DNA from: Muscardinus avellanarius
Lineage: Eukaryota > Chordata > Mammalia > Rodentia > Gliridae
Reading direction: 5' to 3'
NCBI GenBank assembly: GCA_963383645.1
Contig: OY726559.1
Location: forward strand, 112,603,393 to 112,667,392
Length of the DNA: 64,000 nt
The translations under genes were made by a program, and so were the position numbers. The notes below the pieces were generated by a model. The model was given only the letters and a program-made list of their open reading frames with translations, was not told the DNA's origin and ran no database searches. Shown here piece by piece: positions 13,501 to 26,878 of the stretch (the first letter of the stretch is position 1; each line of letters begins with the position of its first letter).

Positions 13501-14664
13501 TGAGAGTGGAAAGAAAGCTTCCTAGACGGTGGCCTTCCACGTCCTCTCACTGCACGTGTGGGCAGACTAGAAGGAGAGGGCGGTGTGGCCGCCGGGTGCA
13601 CTGGGAGCTGCAGAGGAGCCAGGGAGAGCGAGCCCCAGCCCTGCGGCCGTGCGTCGGCACGCCTCCTGCTCCTTGCTCTGCCCCTGGCTCGAGGGAGTGA
13701 GGGCAGGGGCTCCTCCCAGAACACAAAGTGCAGCTGCCTTCTCTTGTTGCCCACAGTCAAGCCTGGCAGTGTGCGGAACATCATCCAGCACTTTGAGAAC
13801 AGCCAGCAGGGTGAAGGCCCAGAGCCGGGAACACAGCGACTGTCGACGGGAAGCTTCCCCGAGGACCTGCTGGAGAGCGACAGGTAGGTGGCCTCCTCAC
13901 CCCCACAGCGACCCCGCCACACAGCCGCAGCGCTGCATCGCGTGCTGCCCAGGAGCCCAGCGCTTTGGACTCCTTCCTCTCACTCCTGACTGCTCAGGAG
14001 CCTCCACCATAGGGTGCTGGGTACATGTGCTGCAGCAGCTCGGGAAATACTAAGCAACAAGGATGAAGAATGTAGAGGAGGCAAAGGCAAGCCTGGGAGG
14101 TCAGAGAGCCGGGCAGGCCAAAGAAAGCCTTGGCCTACCTGCTGTCTATAAGTAAAACGCCCATGCTTGGATACAAAGCCATTCTTCTCTTTTTCTTTTT
14201 GGTACAAAACTGGGGATGGAACCAAGGGGCGTTCTACCTCCGAGCTACACCCCCAGTCCTCTTTTTTATTCTTTATTTTAAAATAGGCTCTCACTGCCGG
14301 GCGTGGTGGCGCACACTTGTAATCCCCGCGCTTGGGAGGCAGAGACAGGAGGACCGCGCAGGTTCGAAGCCAGCCGCGCGCGCTGGCTTAGGAGACCCTG
14401 TTTCCAAATAAAAAAGTATAAAAAATAGGTCTGGGAGTGGAGCCCGGAGGTAGAAGGGCTTCCAGGAACCCCAGTACCACCAAAAAAAAAAAAAAAAAAT
14501 AGGCTCTCACTAAGTAGCTGAGGCTGACTGCGAACCTGTGATCCTCCTGTCTCAGCCTCCCAAGTACTGGGATTACAAGCGTGCGCCACCACAAACAGCA
14601 AGGTTTTTTGTTGTTTTGTTTCTGGGTTTTTTGTTTGTGGTTTTTTGTTTTTTGTTTTTGTTTT

Positions 14665-14706
<42 letters not shown>

Positions 14707-15771
14707 CTTTGCAGTACTAGGGATGGAACCCAGGGGCATTCTACCTCCGAGCGACACCCCTAGCCCTATTTTTTATTCTTTATTTTGAAACAGGGTCTCA
14801 CTGAGTTGCAAAGGACCTCATTAAGTAGCTGAGGCTGTCCGAGAACCACGATCCTCCTGTCTCATTGTTTTTTCTTTTATTTAAGCCTTTATAAAATTAG
14901 AACAAATGTGTGTTACTGGGGATGGAACCCAGGGGCATTCTTCCTCTGAGCTGCATCCCCAGCCCTATTTTTTTTTTCCTTTATCTTTGAAACAAGGTCT
15001 CACTAAGTTAGGGAAGGCCTCCCTGAGTAGCTAAGGCTAGCCAAGAACCTGTGATCCTCCTTTCTTAGCCTCCCAAGTACTGGGATTACAAACATGTGCC
15101 ACCATACCTGGCAGATTAAAAATTTAACTAGGGGCTGGGCATGGTATTGCATGCTTATAATCCCAGTATTTGGGAGGCTGAGATAGGAGGATTGCAGGTT
15201 CTCACTCAGCCAGCCTCAGTTACAGCCTCAGCTACTTAGTAAGGCCCTCCACAACTTGGTGAGACCCTGTTTCAAAATAAAAAATAGGGCTGGAGTTGTA
15301 GCTCAAAGGTAGAATGCCCCTGGGTTTTATATCCAGTACCACAGAAAGAAAAAGAGAAAGAAAGAAAGAAAGAAAAGAAGAAAGAAAGAAAGAAAGAAAG
15401 AGAAAGAAAGAAAGAAAGAAACTGGGCATGGTTGCATGTGCCTGCAGTTCTAGTACTCAGAAGGCTGAGATAGAAGTGTCACAAGTTTGAGGTCAGCCTC
15501 AGCAAGTTGTGAGACTCATAACCTAGCAAGGTCCTTTTTCAAAATAAAAACAAAATAGGATTGGCATATATCTCAGAGGTGGAATGCCCCAGGGCTCAAT
15601 CCCCAGTACTACAAAAAGAAAAATTATTTTTGCCAGACCACCCACAAAGATTTGGGGGTGGTAAATGTTAATATTTGTGCTATGGAAAGAGGTTGAGTTC
15701 TAATATCAGTGAGTAAATTAAAGACAGAAATTATATTCTTATTGTGATATGCATGGTCATCTAGATGGATC

Positions 15772-15802
<31 letters not shown>

Positions 15803-18800
15803 GTGGTGGTACTGGGGATGGAACCCTTCTACCTCCAGGCTACACTCCCAGACCTATTTTATATATTTGGAAACAGGGTCGCTTAAGCCAATGAGGCTGG
15901 CTTTGAACCTGCGCGCTCCTCCTGTCTCCACCTCCCAAGCACGGAGATTACAAGTGTGCGCCACCACGCCCGACAGTCGGATTTTTTTTTTTTTTTTTTT
16001 TTTGTGGTACTGGGGTTCCTGGAAGCCCTTCTACCTCCGGGCTCCACTCCCAGACCTATTTTTACATTTTTATTTGGAAACAGGGTCTCCTAAGCCAGCA
16101 CGCGCGGCTGGCTTCGAACCTGAGCGATCCTCCTGTCTCTGCCTCCCAAGCGCGGGGATTACAAGCGTGCGCCACCACGCCCGGCTCGGATATTTTTAAT
16201 GACAAATTGTCAGCAGTTTGAGAAAGCATTTGAGACCTTTTACAAACTTGTATTCTTCACCTTGCTGGGTAAATTGGCTTTACCTAAGACACTGACCAGG
16301 ATCCTAGTATGCTAAACAGAAATAAATTCATTGGCAAGCCGGGCATGGTGGCACAACCCTAATCCTGGTACTTATAAGGCTGAGACAGGAGGATCACAGG
16401 TTCAAGGTCAGCCTCAGCGCCTTTGAGACCATATGTGAAACATTAAAAAAGGGCTAGAGGTGTAGCTCAGAGGTTGAACATCCCAGGGTTCAATGCCCAT
16501 TACCAAAAAAATCAACTCACTGGCAATCTTGAGAGCAATGGTATCAGCAGCAAGGTGGGTCCAAGGTTGTTGCAGATGCGAGTGTACTACAAGGCCGTGC
16601 CCAGGAGCTCCGGCCAGAGGGGACTGCCTCACTCGGTGGTGGGGGTGCTCCCACCGCACTCCTGGGCATTCTTGGCCGGCGCACAGCTCCACAGCCTGAG
16701 CCCTGCCCAAGGAGGGTGGGATGGAGGCGAGCCGTTAAGCGCACGGGCGAGAAGCATTGCAGCTGGTCTGGGCAGGAATCATCCTAACGGGTTCCTCAGG
16801 AGCGAGGAGTAGGCGAGGTTTTCAGACTGCTTTCTGACCCCCGAGGACAAGCCCGGCGGCAGGAGGGAAGTGCATTTGGAGGGACATGATGAGGAGTGAT
16901 GAAGGCCCTTGGCCGCCTCTCCGCGGCCACCTGCCACGCCATTGAGACCTCCAGGCCTCCAGGCCCCCCGTGGGCCCAGAAGCAGGGCAGGATGTAGATT
17001 AGTCATACTGTCAGTGAGGACCAGCCCGCAGAGCCTCAGCAGGGCATGGGTGGTGCGGGCCGCCGGGGGTCAGCCATGCCAGCTGTCAGGTTGAGGCAGC
17101 ACGGGACTCGGAGGGCAGCATCGGAGACCTCAGCAGGGAGCGCTCCTATGGTCTGTGACTGGCTCGAGGCCTTCTTCCAGGCTGGCTGACCTGAAGGGGG
17201 AGCGGAAGCGGAGGCTGAGGACAGATACTGTTAGGATAAGATGGGAGAAGTCACTGCTAGAGGGCCTGCGGGTGAAGACAGCACTAATGCCCCCCTTGAA
17301 ATGGGTCAAAGGAGAGGACCAGGACCAGCTCAAGCAGAGTCCTAGATGAGAGTGGCCCACCCAGACGCTGCCTGGCCCCAGGGCAGCAGTGTTCATGCCT
17401 CCCCGATGGGGCCATGCTGATGGGCCTTTGGGCCTCATGGTCTGATCTTGTGGCATCCCTTCCCCATAGCCAGGATGAAGAGGGGAGCCTGCCCACCACG
17501 CTTGGCGGGGGAGAGGGAGGAGCCCTCCGCAGGCTGGCCGGTCGGGGCTGGGTCAGGGCAGTGCAGTGGGTGGTGTCCTGCAGCGCTGAGGCACTAGAGA
17601 TGGGCAACAGGCAGAAGATGGCCTGGCGGCGAGGCCCTGAACCCTCCTGCCCTCCTCCCCAGCTCACGGGCAGAGATCCGCCTGGGCCGCTCCGAGAGCC
17701 TCAAGGGCCGGGAGGAGATGCAGCGGTCTCGGAAGGCAGAGAACGTGCCCCGCTCCCGAAGCGACGTGGATATGGACGCCGCTGCCGAGGCCACGCGCCT
17801 CCACCAGTCAGCCTCATCCTCCGCCTCCAGCCTGTCCGCCAGGTGAGGCTCGTCGTCACCATCTGGGAAGGGCGGGATGCTGTGTTGCTAGCGTTGACAT
17901 TTCCTCCCTCCACAGGTCTCTTGAGAACCCAACCCCTCCTTTCACCCCCAAAATGGGCCGCAGGTGAGTGCTGGGCACCGCAGTGCCGCGGCTGGTGCCT
18001 GGGCCCTCCCAGTGAGGCGCTCTGTGGCCCAGGGCAGCGCTCTGGGCAGGAAAGGGCAGGAGAGACTGAGCCAGAGCTCTGTCACTGGAGTGAAGCTGGC
18101 CACCCGTTTCCCCAGGAGCATCGAGTCCCCTAGCCTGGGCTTCTGCACAGATGCCCTCCTTCCCCACCTCCTAGAGGACGACCTGGGCCAGCTGTCTGAC
18201 CTGGAGCTAGAGCCAGACCCCCAAAACTGGCAGCATACAGTGGGCAAGGATGTGGTGGCCGGGCTGACCCAGAGGGAGATTGACCGGCAAGAGGTCATCA
18301 ACGGTGAGCCTCTGCACATGCCCTACTCACACCGCGGGTCCAGAGCACCAGGACACAGGGGCGGGGGGTCCTAGACGCAAGCAGTGTGTGTGATCCCCCA
18401 AAAGCAGAGTGGTGTGGGGACCAGGGCACGACTGCAGACACCTGCAGGTCCATTTCCTCTATGTCTCTTTACCCTTCACCCCCAGAGCTGTTTGTCACCG
18501 AAGCTTCCCACCTGCGCACGCTCCGGGTTCTGGACCTCATCTTCTACCAGCGAATGAAGAAGGAGAACTTGATGCCCCGGGAGGAGCTGGCCCGGCTCTT
18601 CCCTAACCTGCCGGAGCTCATAGAGATCCACAGTAAGGAGCCGGCGTCCTGGGCCTGCCCGGCCCCCCAAGTGAGGGAAGCTGGTGATCAGCCTGTCCCG
18701 CCCCCAGCCCCCGCCTGCGGCACTGCTGCCAAGGGCCCTTTTCCTCCCAGGCAGACAGCAGTAAGGCTCCAGCCAGGCCCCTCTGTCTTTCCTCACTCCA

Positions 18801-21800
18801 GATTCCTGGTGTGAATCCATGAAGAAGCTCCGGGAGGAGGGCCCTGTCATCAAAGAGATCGGTGACCTCATGTTGGCTCGGGTAGGCTCCCACGTGCAAG
18901 GGAGGGGGCCCGGTTCCCGGGCGGGGCGTGTGCAGAGCAGGTGACCGTGAACTGTCTCCTCAGTTTGACGGTCCTGCCCAAGAGGAGCTCCAGCGAGTGG
19001 CTGCGCAGTTCTGTTCCTATCAGTCCATAGCCCTCGAGTTGATCAAGACCAAGCAGCGGAAGGAAAGCCGATTCCAGCTTTTCATGCAGGTGTGTCCCGG
19101 CTTGGTCAGCCTCCCTCCCCCACTAAGTTCACCAGGAGCTCCTGACCCCCTGGCCTCTATGAGGTACCCACGCCCTCCCCACATCAGTGTGGAGAGCATT
19201 GATGTCGGCTGGGCGTGGTGGCGCCTGCTTGTAATCCCAGTACTTGAGAGGCTGAGACAGGAGGATCACAGGTTCAGGGACAGCCTCAACAACACAGCAA
19301 GACCTGTTTCAAAACAAATAACATGAAAAGGCTGGAGTTGTAGCTCAAAGGTAGAATCTTCTGAGTTCAATCCTCAGTACCACAAAGGAAAATACCCTCA
19401 GTGTGGTAATGATAGCCAGCCTTCTGTTTGACCACATCCCTTCCTCTCTCCTTCACCACCACCGCCTCCCTGAGCCCTGAAGGAAGACGCAGCACCGTGT
19501 CCTGAGCAGCCCACCTGGGCTCAGGACCTGTTTGGTATTTCACACCCACCTTGGCCCCAATCCCTGTACCAGCTCGCGGCCACAGGTTGGCATCTTCCTC
19601 TGCCTTCTATGTCTAGGAGGCCGAGAGCCACCCTCAGTGCCGGCGGCTGCAGCTCAGAGACCTCATCATCTCCGAGATGCAGCGGCTCACCAAGTACCCG
19701 CTGCTGCTGGAGAACATCATCAAGCACACAGAGGGTAGGCGCGGGAGGGCTGGGAGGGCTCCCTCAGCCCGCGGCCGCGTTGGTGTTGTGGCCTTAGCAA
19801 GTCTCTGTGCCTCTGGTCTTAAGTGCCTTCATCTTGGTCCTGTTACAGTGCAGCTCAAGGAGGAAATGATTGAACTTTGCTTTGTAAAATACAGGGTGCT
19901 CGACAGCCAAGGCAAGGCTGCCGCTGCCCTGTGTTGAGAGCCTTGGTGCAAGTCAGGGAGCTTCGTTTGCCCCCCAGGCAGGCCCTCAGCAGCGCTGGGC
20001 TCATCCAAGGTTCCTCTGAGTGATTGTAATCGCGCACCAGGGGCCACACTGGGTTTTAACCCCCACTATGGCCCTGCCAGGCGCCTCTGTAGCACACAAA
20101 AGACACACGTATGTGCTAACACCAGGGGGGAAAGCGAACAGGGATGGAGGTGTCTACCTCAGCTGCTCCGTCCCCGAGGTCCCAAGCACCCTTTGCTTTG
20201 TAGAGTTTCACGCACTGGGGTCAGGATAGAGGCCCAATGTGAACAGGCTTTCCTAGAGGCATAGTTCTTGCCGTTACTCACAGCAGCCCTGGCAGGAATC
20301 AAGTGTCAGGAATCAAGTGTCAGTGTCTCCATAAAGGTGTCTGAGGCTGAGACAGGAGGATTGCAGGTTCACAGCCAGCCTCTACCTTGTGAGGCCCTCT
20401 GCAACTTAGTAAGACCTTGTGTAGCTCAGAGGTAGAATGCCCCTGGGTTCAATCCCCAGTACCTCACACACACAAAAAAAGTGTCTGGACCCAAGGTTGC
20501 TGGGTAAAAGCCCGGCCATGTCAGGCCCTCCAGCTGGGTGGGGTTGGCTGGCCTCCATCTGTCTGCCCGTGCAGCCAGCCAGTCGCCGCGGTGTGGGTAG
20601 GGAGGGGGATTGACTGTGGCACCGCCTCTGCCAGGGGTGCTCTAACGCCGCCTTTATGCCCCGTTGGGTAGGGGGCACATCTGAGCATAAGAAGCTCTGC
20701 CAGGCCCGGGACCGGTGCCGGGAGATTCTCAAGTTCGTGAATGAAGCGGTGAAGCAAACAGAAAACCGTCACCGACTGGAGGGCTACCAGAAACGGCTGG
20801 ACACCACCGCCCTGGAGAGGGCCAGCAACCCGCTGGCGGCTGGGTTCAGGGTAGGGGCAGCGCTCTCACACCTGGAGGGCCACACGGCCTTGTCGTGCAT
20901 GGCCTGTGGGGACCCGGGAGGCACACCCTGGGCGAAGTCACAGCTGAATGCCAGAGCTCAGCCTGGAGAGCAGGGGACCAGGGAGGAGGCCACTTGGGAG
21001 GGAGCAAAGCTGAAGGCCAGCCCGGAGAGCCAGGGCATCTTCTCACCCGGGAGGCCCCACCAGAGCCATGGTGCGGCCCCGCGCGCCTGGTGATGGCTTC
21101 CTTCAGCTTCCTAGTCCCCGTGCCCAGGGGAGAATGGAAGGGCGAGGGCGGCTTCCTGCTCTCCCCGAAGCCCACACACTAGGTCCTCAGAAACTTGCTG
21201 AGTGACTGAGCGGCGGTGTCTTCCAGAGCTTGGATCTTACGACCAGGAAGATGATCCACGAGGGGCCCCTGGCCTGGAGGATGAGCAAGGAGAAGACCTT
21301 GGGTGCGTGCGGGTGGGGCGGCGGGGAACACGGGACCTGGAGGGAGCGGGGGTGCTCGGCCACCAGAGGCAGGGGCTGGGAGCTTCTCGAGCACAGCACC
21401 GGAAGAACTCACCAGAGAGAGGAGTGGGGTTTCCAGACTCCGCCCCGCCTGGGCCATCCCAGAGCCTGTTCCCGCAGGAGGGCGAGTGCAAAGCAGGTGC
21501 TCACTCGGCTCCCAACCTCCCAGACCTGCACGTGCTGCTACTGGAGGACCTGCTGGTGCTGCTGCAGAGGCAGGATGAGCGGCTGCTGCTCAAGTGCCAC
21601 AGCAAGGCGGCCGCGGGCGCCGTGGACAGCAAGCAGACCTTCAGCCCCGTGCTCAAGCTCAACGCCGTGCTTGTCCGCTCCGTGGCCACAGGTACCCACT
21701 CGTGCCCGTGCCTGGGCTCCCTCGGGACCTGCCCTCCACCGGGCAGCAGGAGCGTCCTGGGTGGGCAGGTGTGGGCTGGACGGTGCTGCTGGAGGCCCAG

Positions 21801-24800
21801 GGCCGGCGGAGGGACGCACGTCCCTGGCTCACTTCCTCTACAGCGCAGGGTGTGCTCACCCACCTCCTCGGGCATCGGCAGGGTCTTAGGAACCCGGCAC
21901 CACACGCATCAGCCCTCATGTCTAACCAGAACAGCCGTGACGGGCGGCGGCAGGGGCCCGCGTGCCTGTCCTGTGTGGGTGCAGCCTGAAGCTCTGGGCC
22001 GTCTCCCTCAGGCTGCGGTCTGCATGCCATGCTGAGGCCAGACTTCAAGCCCTGCCCCGCCTCCTTTCCTCTCGCAGATAAGCGGGCCTTCTTCATCATC
22101 TGCACCTCCGAGCTGGGCCCCCCCCAGATCTATGAGCTGGTCGCGTTGACGTCATCAGACAAGAACATGTGAGGATTGATTGAGGGCCTGTGTCCCCGTC
22201 CTCCCTTGGGACTCGTGTGACGTGTGTGCAGATGGACAGCAAGGCCAGGGTGGGGCCAGGAAGGGGGGACACAGCTGGGCCATAGGTGTCATCACTGCGC
22301 CCCACGCCGGGCCAGGCCCCGACAAAGGGACAGGCCCAATCACAGCCCCTCACCCTCGGGGATTTCATCTGTACAGAGTAGATAAAACGCTACCTCTGGA
22401 GTTGATTCGAGAGAGAAAACATAGGCAAACCATAGGCCTGGGCCCACCGAGGGCTGGTGTGCAGTACTGGTAGCTGTGTTCCTCGTGAGCCCCAGGTTGC
22501 AGCCAGCGGACAGAGGAAAGCACGCCTGCCGGGCAGAGGCTGTAGAGCGGTGGCCAGGGCAAGGACAGAGTCCGGCCTCCTCTCACCACCAGTTGCCTGC
22601 CCAGCCTCTGTAGAGCGGTGGCCGGGGCGAGGACAGCGCGCGGCCTCCTCTCACCACCAATCACCTGCCGGGCAGAGGCCATAGACTGGTGGCCAGGGCG
22701 AGGACAGCATCCGGCCTCCTCTCACCACCAGTCGCCTGCCCGGCCTCTGTAGAGCGAGGCCAGGGCAAGGACAGTGCCCGGCCTCCTCTCACCACCAGTC
22801 CTCTGCTCTGCCGAGATCAGATGGATGGAGCTCCTAGAAGAGGCGGTGCGGAGCGCCACCCGACACCCTGGAGCGGCCCCGTCACCTGCCCATTCCCTGC
22901 CCCCTGGCCCTCGGGAGCCAGCCCAGCAGGGCCCCCCTGCCAGCAGGTACTGCACGCCCCCAGGCCAAGCTGCCTGCCTCAGCCCTCCCCATGGGGGGGC
23001 ACCAGACCCCAGCAGATGGAGCCCCCGCCTGGTTTCCCCACAGCCTCCCACCTGGCCGTGGTGGACCCTGCCTCATGGGGCTACGGGTAGAACACGGGAC
23101 CGGAGGGACTGGGCCAGGCAGGTGTGAGGACGCCTCCCCTCCTGCTCTGCCTGGGAGCCCAGGGAGGGCTTTTACCCCAGCTCCCCCTGGGCGGGCGCTG
23201 CACCAGGATCCTCCCTCACCCTTGGCGGGCCCTCCCACAGGGTGGTGCTGGACGACTCAGAAGTGTTCCACAGCGAGCCTGAGCCAGAGGAGCACCCTGG
23301 AGGTGAGGCCCCAACCTCCGAGTAGGGACGGGGGGCTGGCGATGGGAGGGTCCCAGGACCAGAGGTGCCAGGTTTGGATAAAGTGTATAGAAAAGAAGCA
23401 GGGGGACAGACATGGACGGAAGACAGAGCTCGCAGACTCGCTTGCCCAGAGCCCCTGCCCCTAGTGCAGGGGCAGGGGACAGGACCTGGGGCTCACACGG
23501 TTTCAGGTTAACTATTGGAATAGCATCCTCGAAGGGTTTGAGGGGCTTATTGGGTGGAATGGCGTGGACAGTTCCCAAGCAGATTTCTCACTGAGTTTTT
23601 AAGTGCAGTATCTGAGGATGCTCATTTGGAGAGAGATCCTGGCCACCCTGGCTGGTGTCTGCCCCGTCCTGCTGAGAAGAGAAGCCCTTCCTCCTAGCTC
23701 ACACTCCTGCCTGAGGCGTCCTCTTCCCGTGGCATCCCCGCCTCCTAGACTGTCATCTTGCTTGCTATCTGTGTCCCTCCACTAGAATTTAAGCCCCTTC
23801 CTGCTCCCAGCCCCCCACCAGGGCTTCCTTTTGTTGACTGACATGCCAAGAGCCTGGGACAAGAGAGTCTCACCAGTGTCCCAGCAACTCGGATCCACAG
23901 CCGGGCTTGGAGTCCTCCACTGCACTCTCCCCTGCCTGCCTGATCCGTGCCTCTCGTCCACAGCAGGCCTGGGGCCCCTGCGCAGAGTCCGGGGGAAGTG
24001 GCCAGCGCCCCTGGAGGACCCTGAGCACGAGAGCAGCATAGAGGGCGAGGGGCCAAGTGACCTGCCTCGCCCCTCTGCACCCCTGGGTGGAGAGGACAGG
24101 GGCGTTGGGACGAGGGGCCCCATCCACCTGGCCCTCCCTGGCCCCCTGTTCATGGAAGGACTCGCCGATTCGGCCCTGGAGGACGGTGAGTGCTTAGGGA
24201 CCTGCCATGAGCCCCAGGCCCCGACAGCAGGCCTGGCGTGGACTTCTCCCCACCTGCTCGGGGCTCAGCCTCCAGCTCCAGCCTGCAGCTGAGCGGTTGC
24301 CTTTGGGAGTGGAGGGGCGCCCTCGCCTCGCTGTGTGTGGAGTCAGCCCCTCATGGAGACCCACGCCCTGTGTCCCTCCAGTGGAGAGCCTGCGGCACCT
24401 GATCCTGTACAGCCTCCTGCCTGCTCACGGCGTGGAGGCCCGGACTGCCGCAGAGCCTGAGGACGACCTGACACCTACGCCTTCCGTCGTCAGCGTCACC
24501 TCGCACCCCTGGGACCCAGGCTCACCAAGACAAGCGCCCCCGGGCGGGGATGGGGACAGCACCCCACTCCCAGGGCCAGAGCAGGAGGATGTGGCGCTCT
24601 GTTCCCTGGCACACCTGCCCCCACGGACCAGAAACTCGGGCATCTGGGAGTCTCCTGAGCTGGACGGGACTCTCACAGAGGAGACGCCCGGCCCGGAGGC
24701 CGCCGGAGCCTACAAGGTGGTGAGGAAAGGTGAGGCCACCAGAGTCTGCGCCCCCTTCCCACGAGTCCTGGCTGCCGCCTCCCGGAGGCTGGCATTGGGA

Positions 24801-26818
24801 CTCGGAGCAGAGACGTATGAAGAGCATGCAGAGTTTGAACAGCCAGGTCCAAAAACCTAGTTCCCTCCCCCATGTAATGCCTGTGTGGCCCCAGGCAGAC
24901 TGGCTGTCCCTAAACTCCATCTGGGGACATTTCTGGCTCCCGGTTTCTGCTCTTCACTGACCTTCCAGTCCTGAGGAAAAGGTGTGGCTCTTCCTGGCCT
25001 CTGCCCCAGAGCAACCTGGGCAGTGGGCAGGTGCCATTACAGCCGTCTCCAGGCGCAGCAGTGAGGGCTCGGATCAGCTGGACCGGGCAAGGGGGAGCCC
25101 AGGCAGCCGGGGAGGGTAGTGGCTGCAGGGAAGGCGGAGGCGGTCTGCTTGGGGATTCTGGGAGCTGCCTTCCTTCTCTCTGTGCGCCTGTGGCCACCCG
25201 CGGTGCGCAGGGCATGGTGGCGGGTGCCGGTGCTCACGTTGTGCCCCTCCCTCCCTCCCTCTCTCTCTCTCCCTCTCGCTCCTTCCTTCCCTCCACTCCC
25301 CCTGCTCTCTCCCTTCCCCTCCTGTCTCCCTGTCCTCGCTCTCCCTGGTGGTGGTGGTGTCGGTGCAGCTGAGGTGACAGACAGCAAAGTTGTCCCTGCA
25401 CTCCCAGAAAGTGGCCAGTCCCAGCCTGAGCCCCCTGGTGTGGAAGGCGGAACAGAGGCTACCGGTAATGAACCTCTCCTGGGAGCCAGAGCAGGCAGGG
25501 CTGTCAGGAGGAGCCCGGCTCCACTCCTGCCACCTGCCACCCGCTGCTGCGTCCCTACCCGCCATCCCGCGCCTCCATGGAAACAGGCCGTGGCCTTGGG
25601 CGCCTCCCACATCCTCCAGCTGGGCCAAGCTGTTTGGAGGACGGTGTCACGCGGGGCAGAAGCATCAAGGAAGTTCAGTGGGGCATGAGCTGAGGCAGGA
25701 TGGAAGAGGGTCTTCAAGCCGGGCCCTGTGGCGTGGCACACACTTGTACCCCAGTACTTGGGAAGCCAAGACAGGAGGATCTGGGTTCGCAGCCAGTCTC
25801 AGCTACTTAGTGAGACTCTCCACAACTTAGACCCTGTTTCAAAGTAAAGAATAAAAAAATAGCGCTAGGAGCCAGGCATGGTGGCACACACTTGTAATCT
25901 CAGCATTTGGGAGGCTGAGACAGGAGGATCGCAGTTCACAGGCAGCCTCGGCTACTTAGGCCCTTTGCAAATCAGTGAGACCCTGTTTCAAAATAAAGAA
26001 TAAAAAATAGGGCTAAGGGTGTCGCTCGGAGGTAGAATGCCCCTGGGTTCCATCCTCAGTAACGCAAAAAAAAAAAAAAAAGAGGGTCTTTTTTAAAAGG
26101 GTCTAAAACCAGCCCAAAAACTGGGCCAGGGTGGTACATGCTTGTAATCTCAGTACTTGGGAGGCTGAGGCAGGAGGATCACAGATTCAAGGACAGCCTT
26201 AGTAAATAGTGAGACTTTCATCAACCTAGTAGGACCCTGTTTCAAAAGCAAATAATAAAAAGTAGGACTGAGCCAGGCGTGGTGGCACACGCATTTAATC
26301 CCAGCATTTGGGAGGCTGAGACCAGAAGATCGCGGTTTGTGGACAGCTTCAACTACTTAGTGAGGCCGTCCGCAACTGAGTGAGACCCAGTTTCAAATTA
26401 AAGAATAAAAACTAGGGCAGGGGGTGTAGCTTGGAGGTTGAATGCCCCCCAGGTTCCATTCCCAGACCTGCAAAAAAAAAAAAAGGCTGCGTCCAGGCTT
26501 GGTAATGCACACCTGTAATCTCTACTTGGGAGGCTGAAGCAGAAGGATCACACGTTCGAGGACAGCTTTTGCAAGTAGTGAGACTCTCATCAGTCTAGTG
26601 AGATCCTGTTTCAAAATAATTAATTTTAAAAAATAGGGCTGGCCAGGCGTGGTGGTGCATGCTTGTCCCAGCGCTTGGGAGGCAGAGACAAGAGGGTCAC
26701 GCAGGTTCGAAGCCAGCCACGATGGCTTAAGAGACCCTGTTTCCAAATTTTTTAAAATATAAAAATAGGTCTGGGAGTGTAGCCCGGGGGTAGAAGGGTT
26801 TCCAGGAACCCCAGTACC

Positions 26819-26878
<60 letters not shown>

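Noticed and set aside
17471..17590. Possible extra ARHGEF11 exon after the ccccatag at 17463-17470
   Set aside because: The reading matches no residues of the recalled human protein, and adding it would break the phase between window exons 11 and 12.
22501..22815. CRISPR-like array
   Set aside because: Regular ~70-bp units in a mammalian intron with whole-unit similarity and no distinct spacers: a minisatellite.
25037..25741. 234-aa minus-strand open frame over the ARHGEF11 cassette exon
   Set aside because: Shadow of a low-complexity pyrimidine tract (Arg/Glu/Gly repeats) with no protein resemblance.
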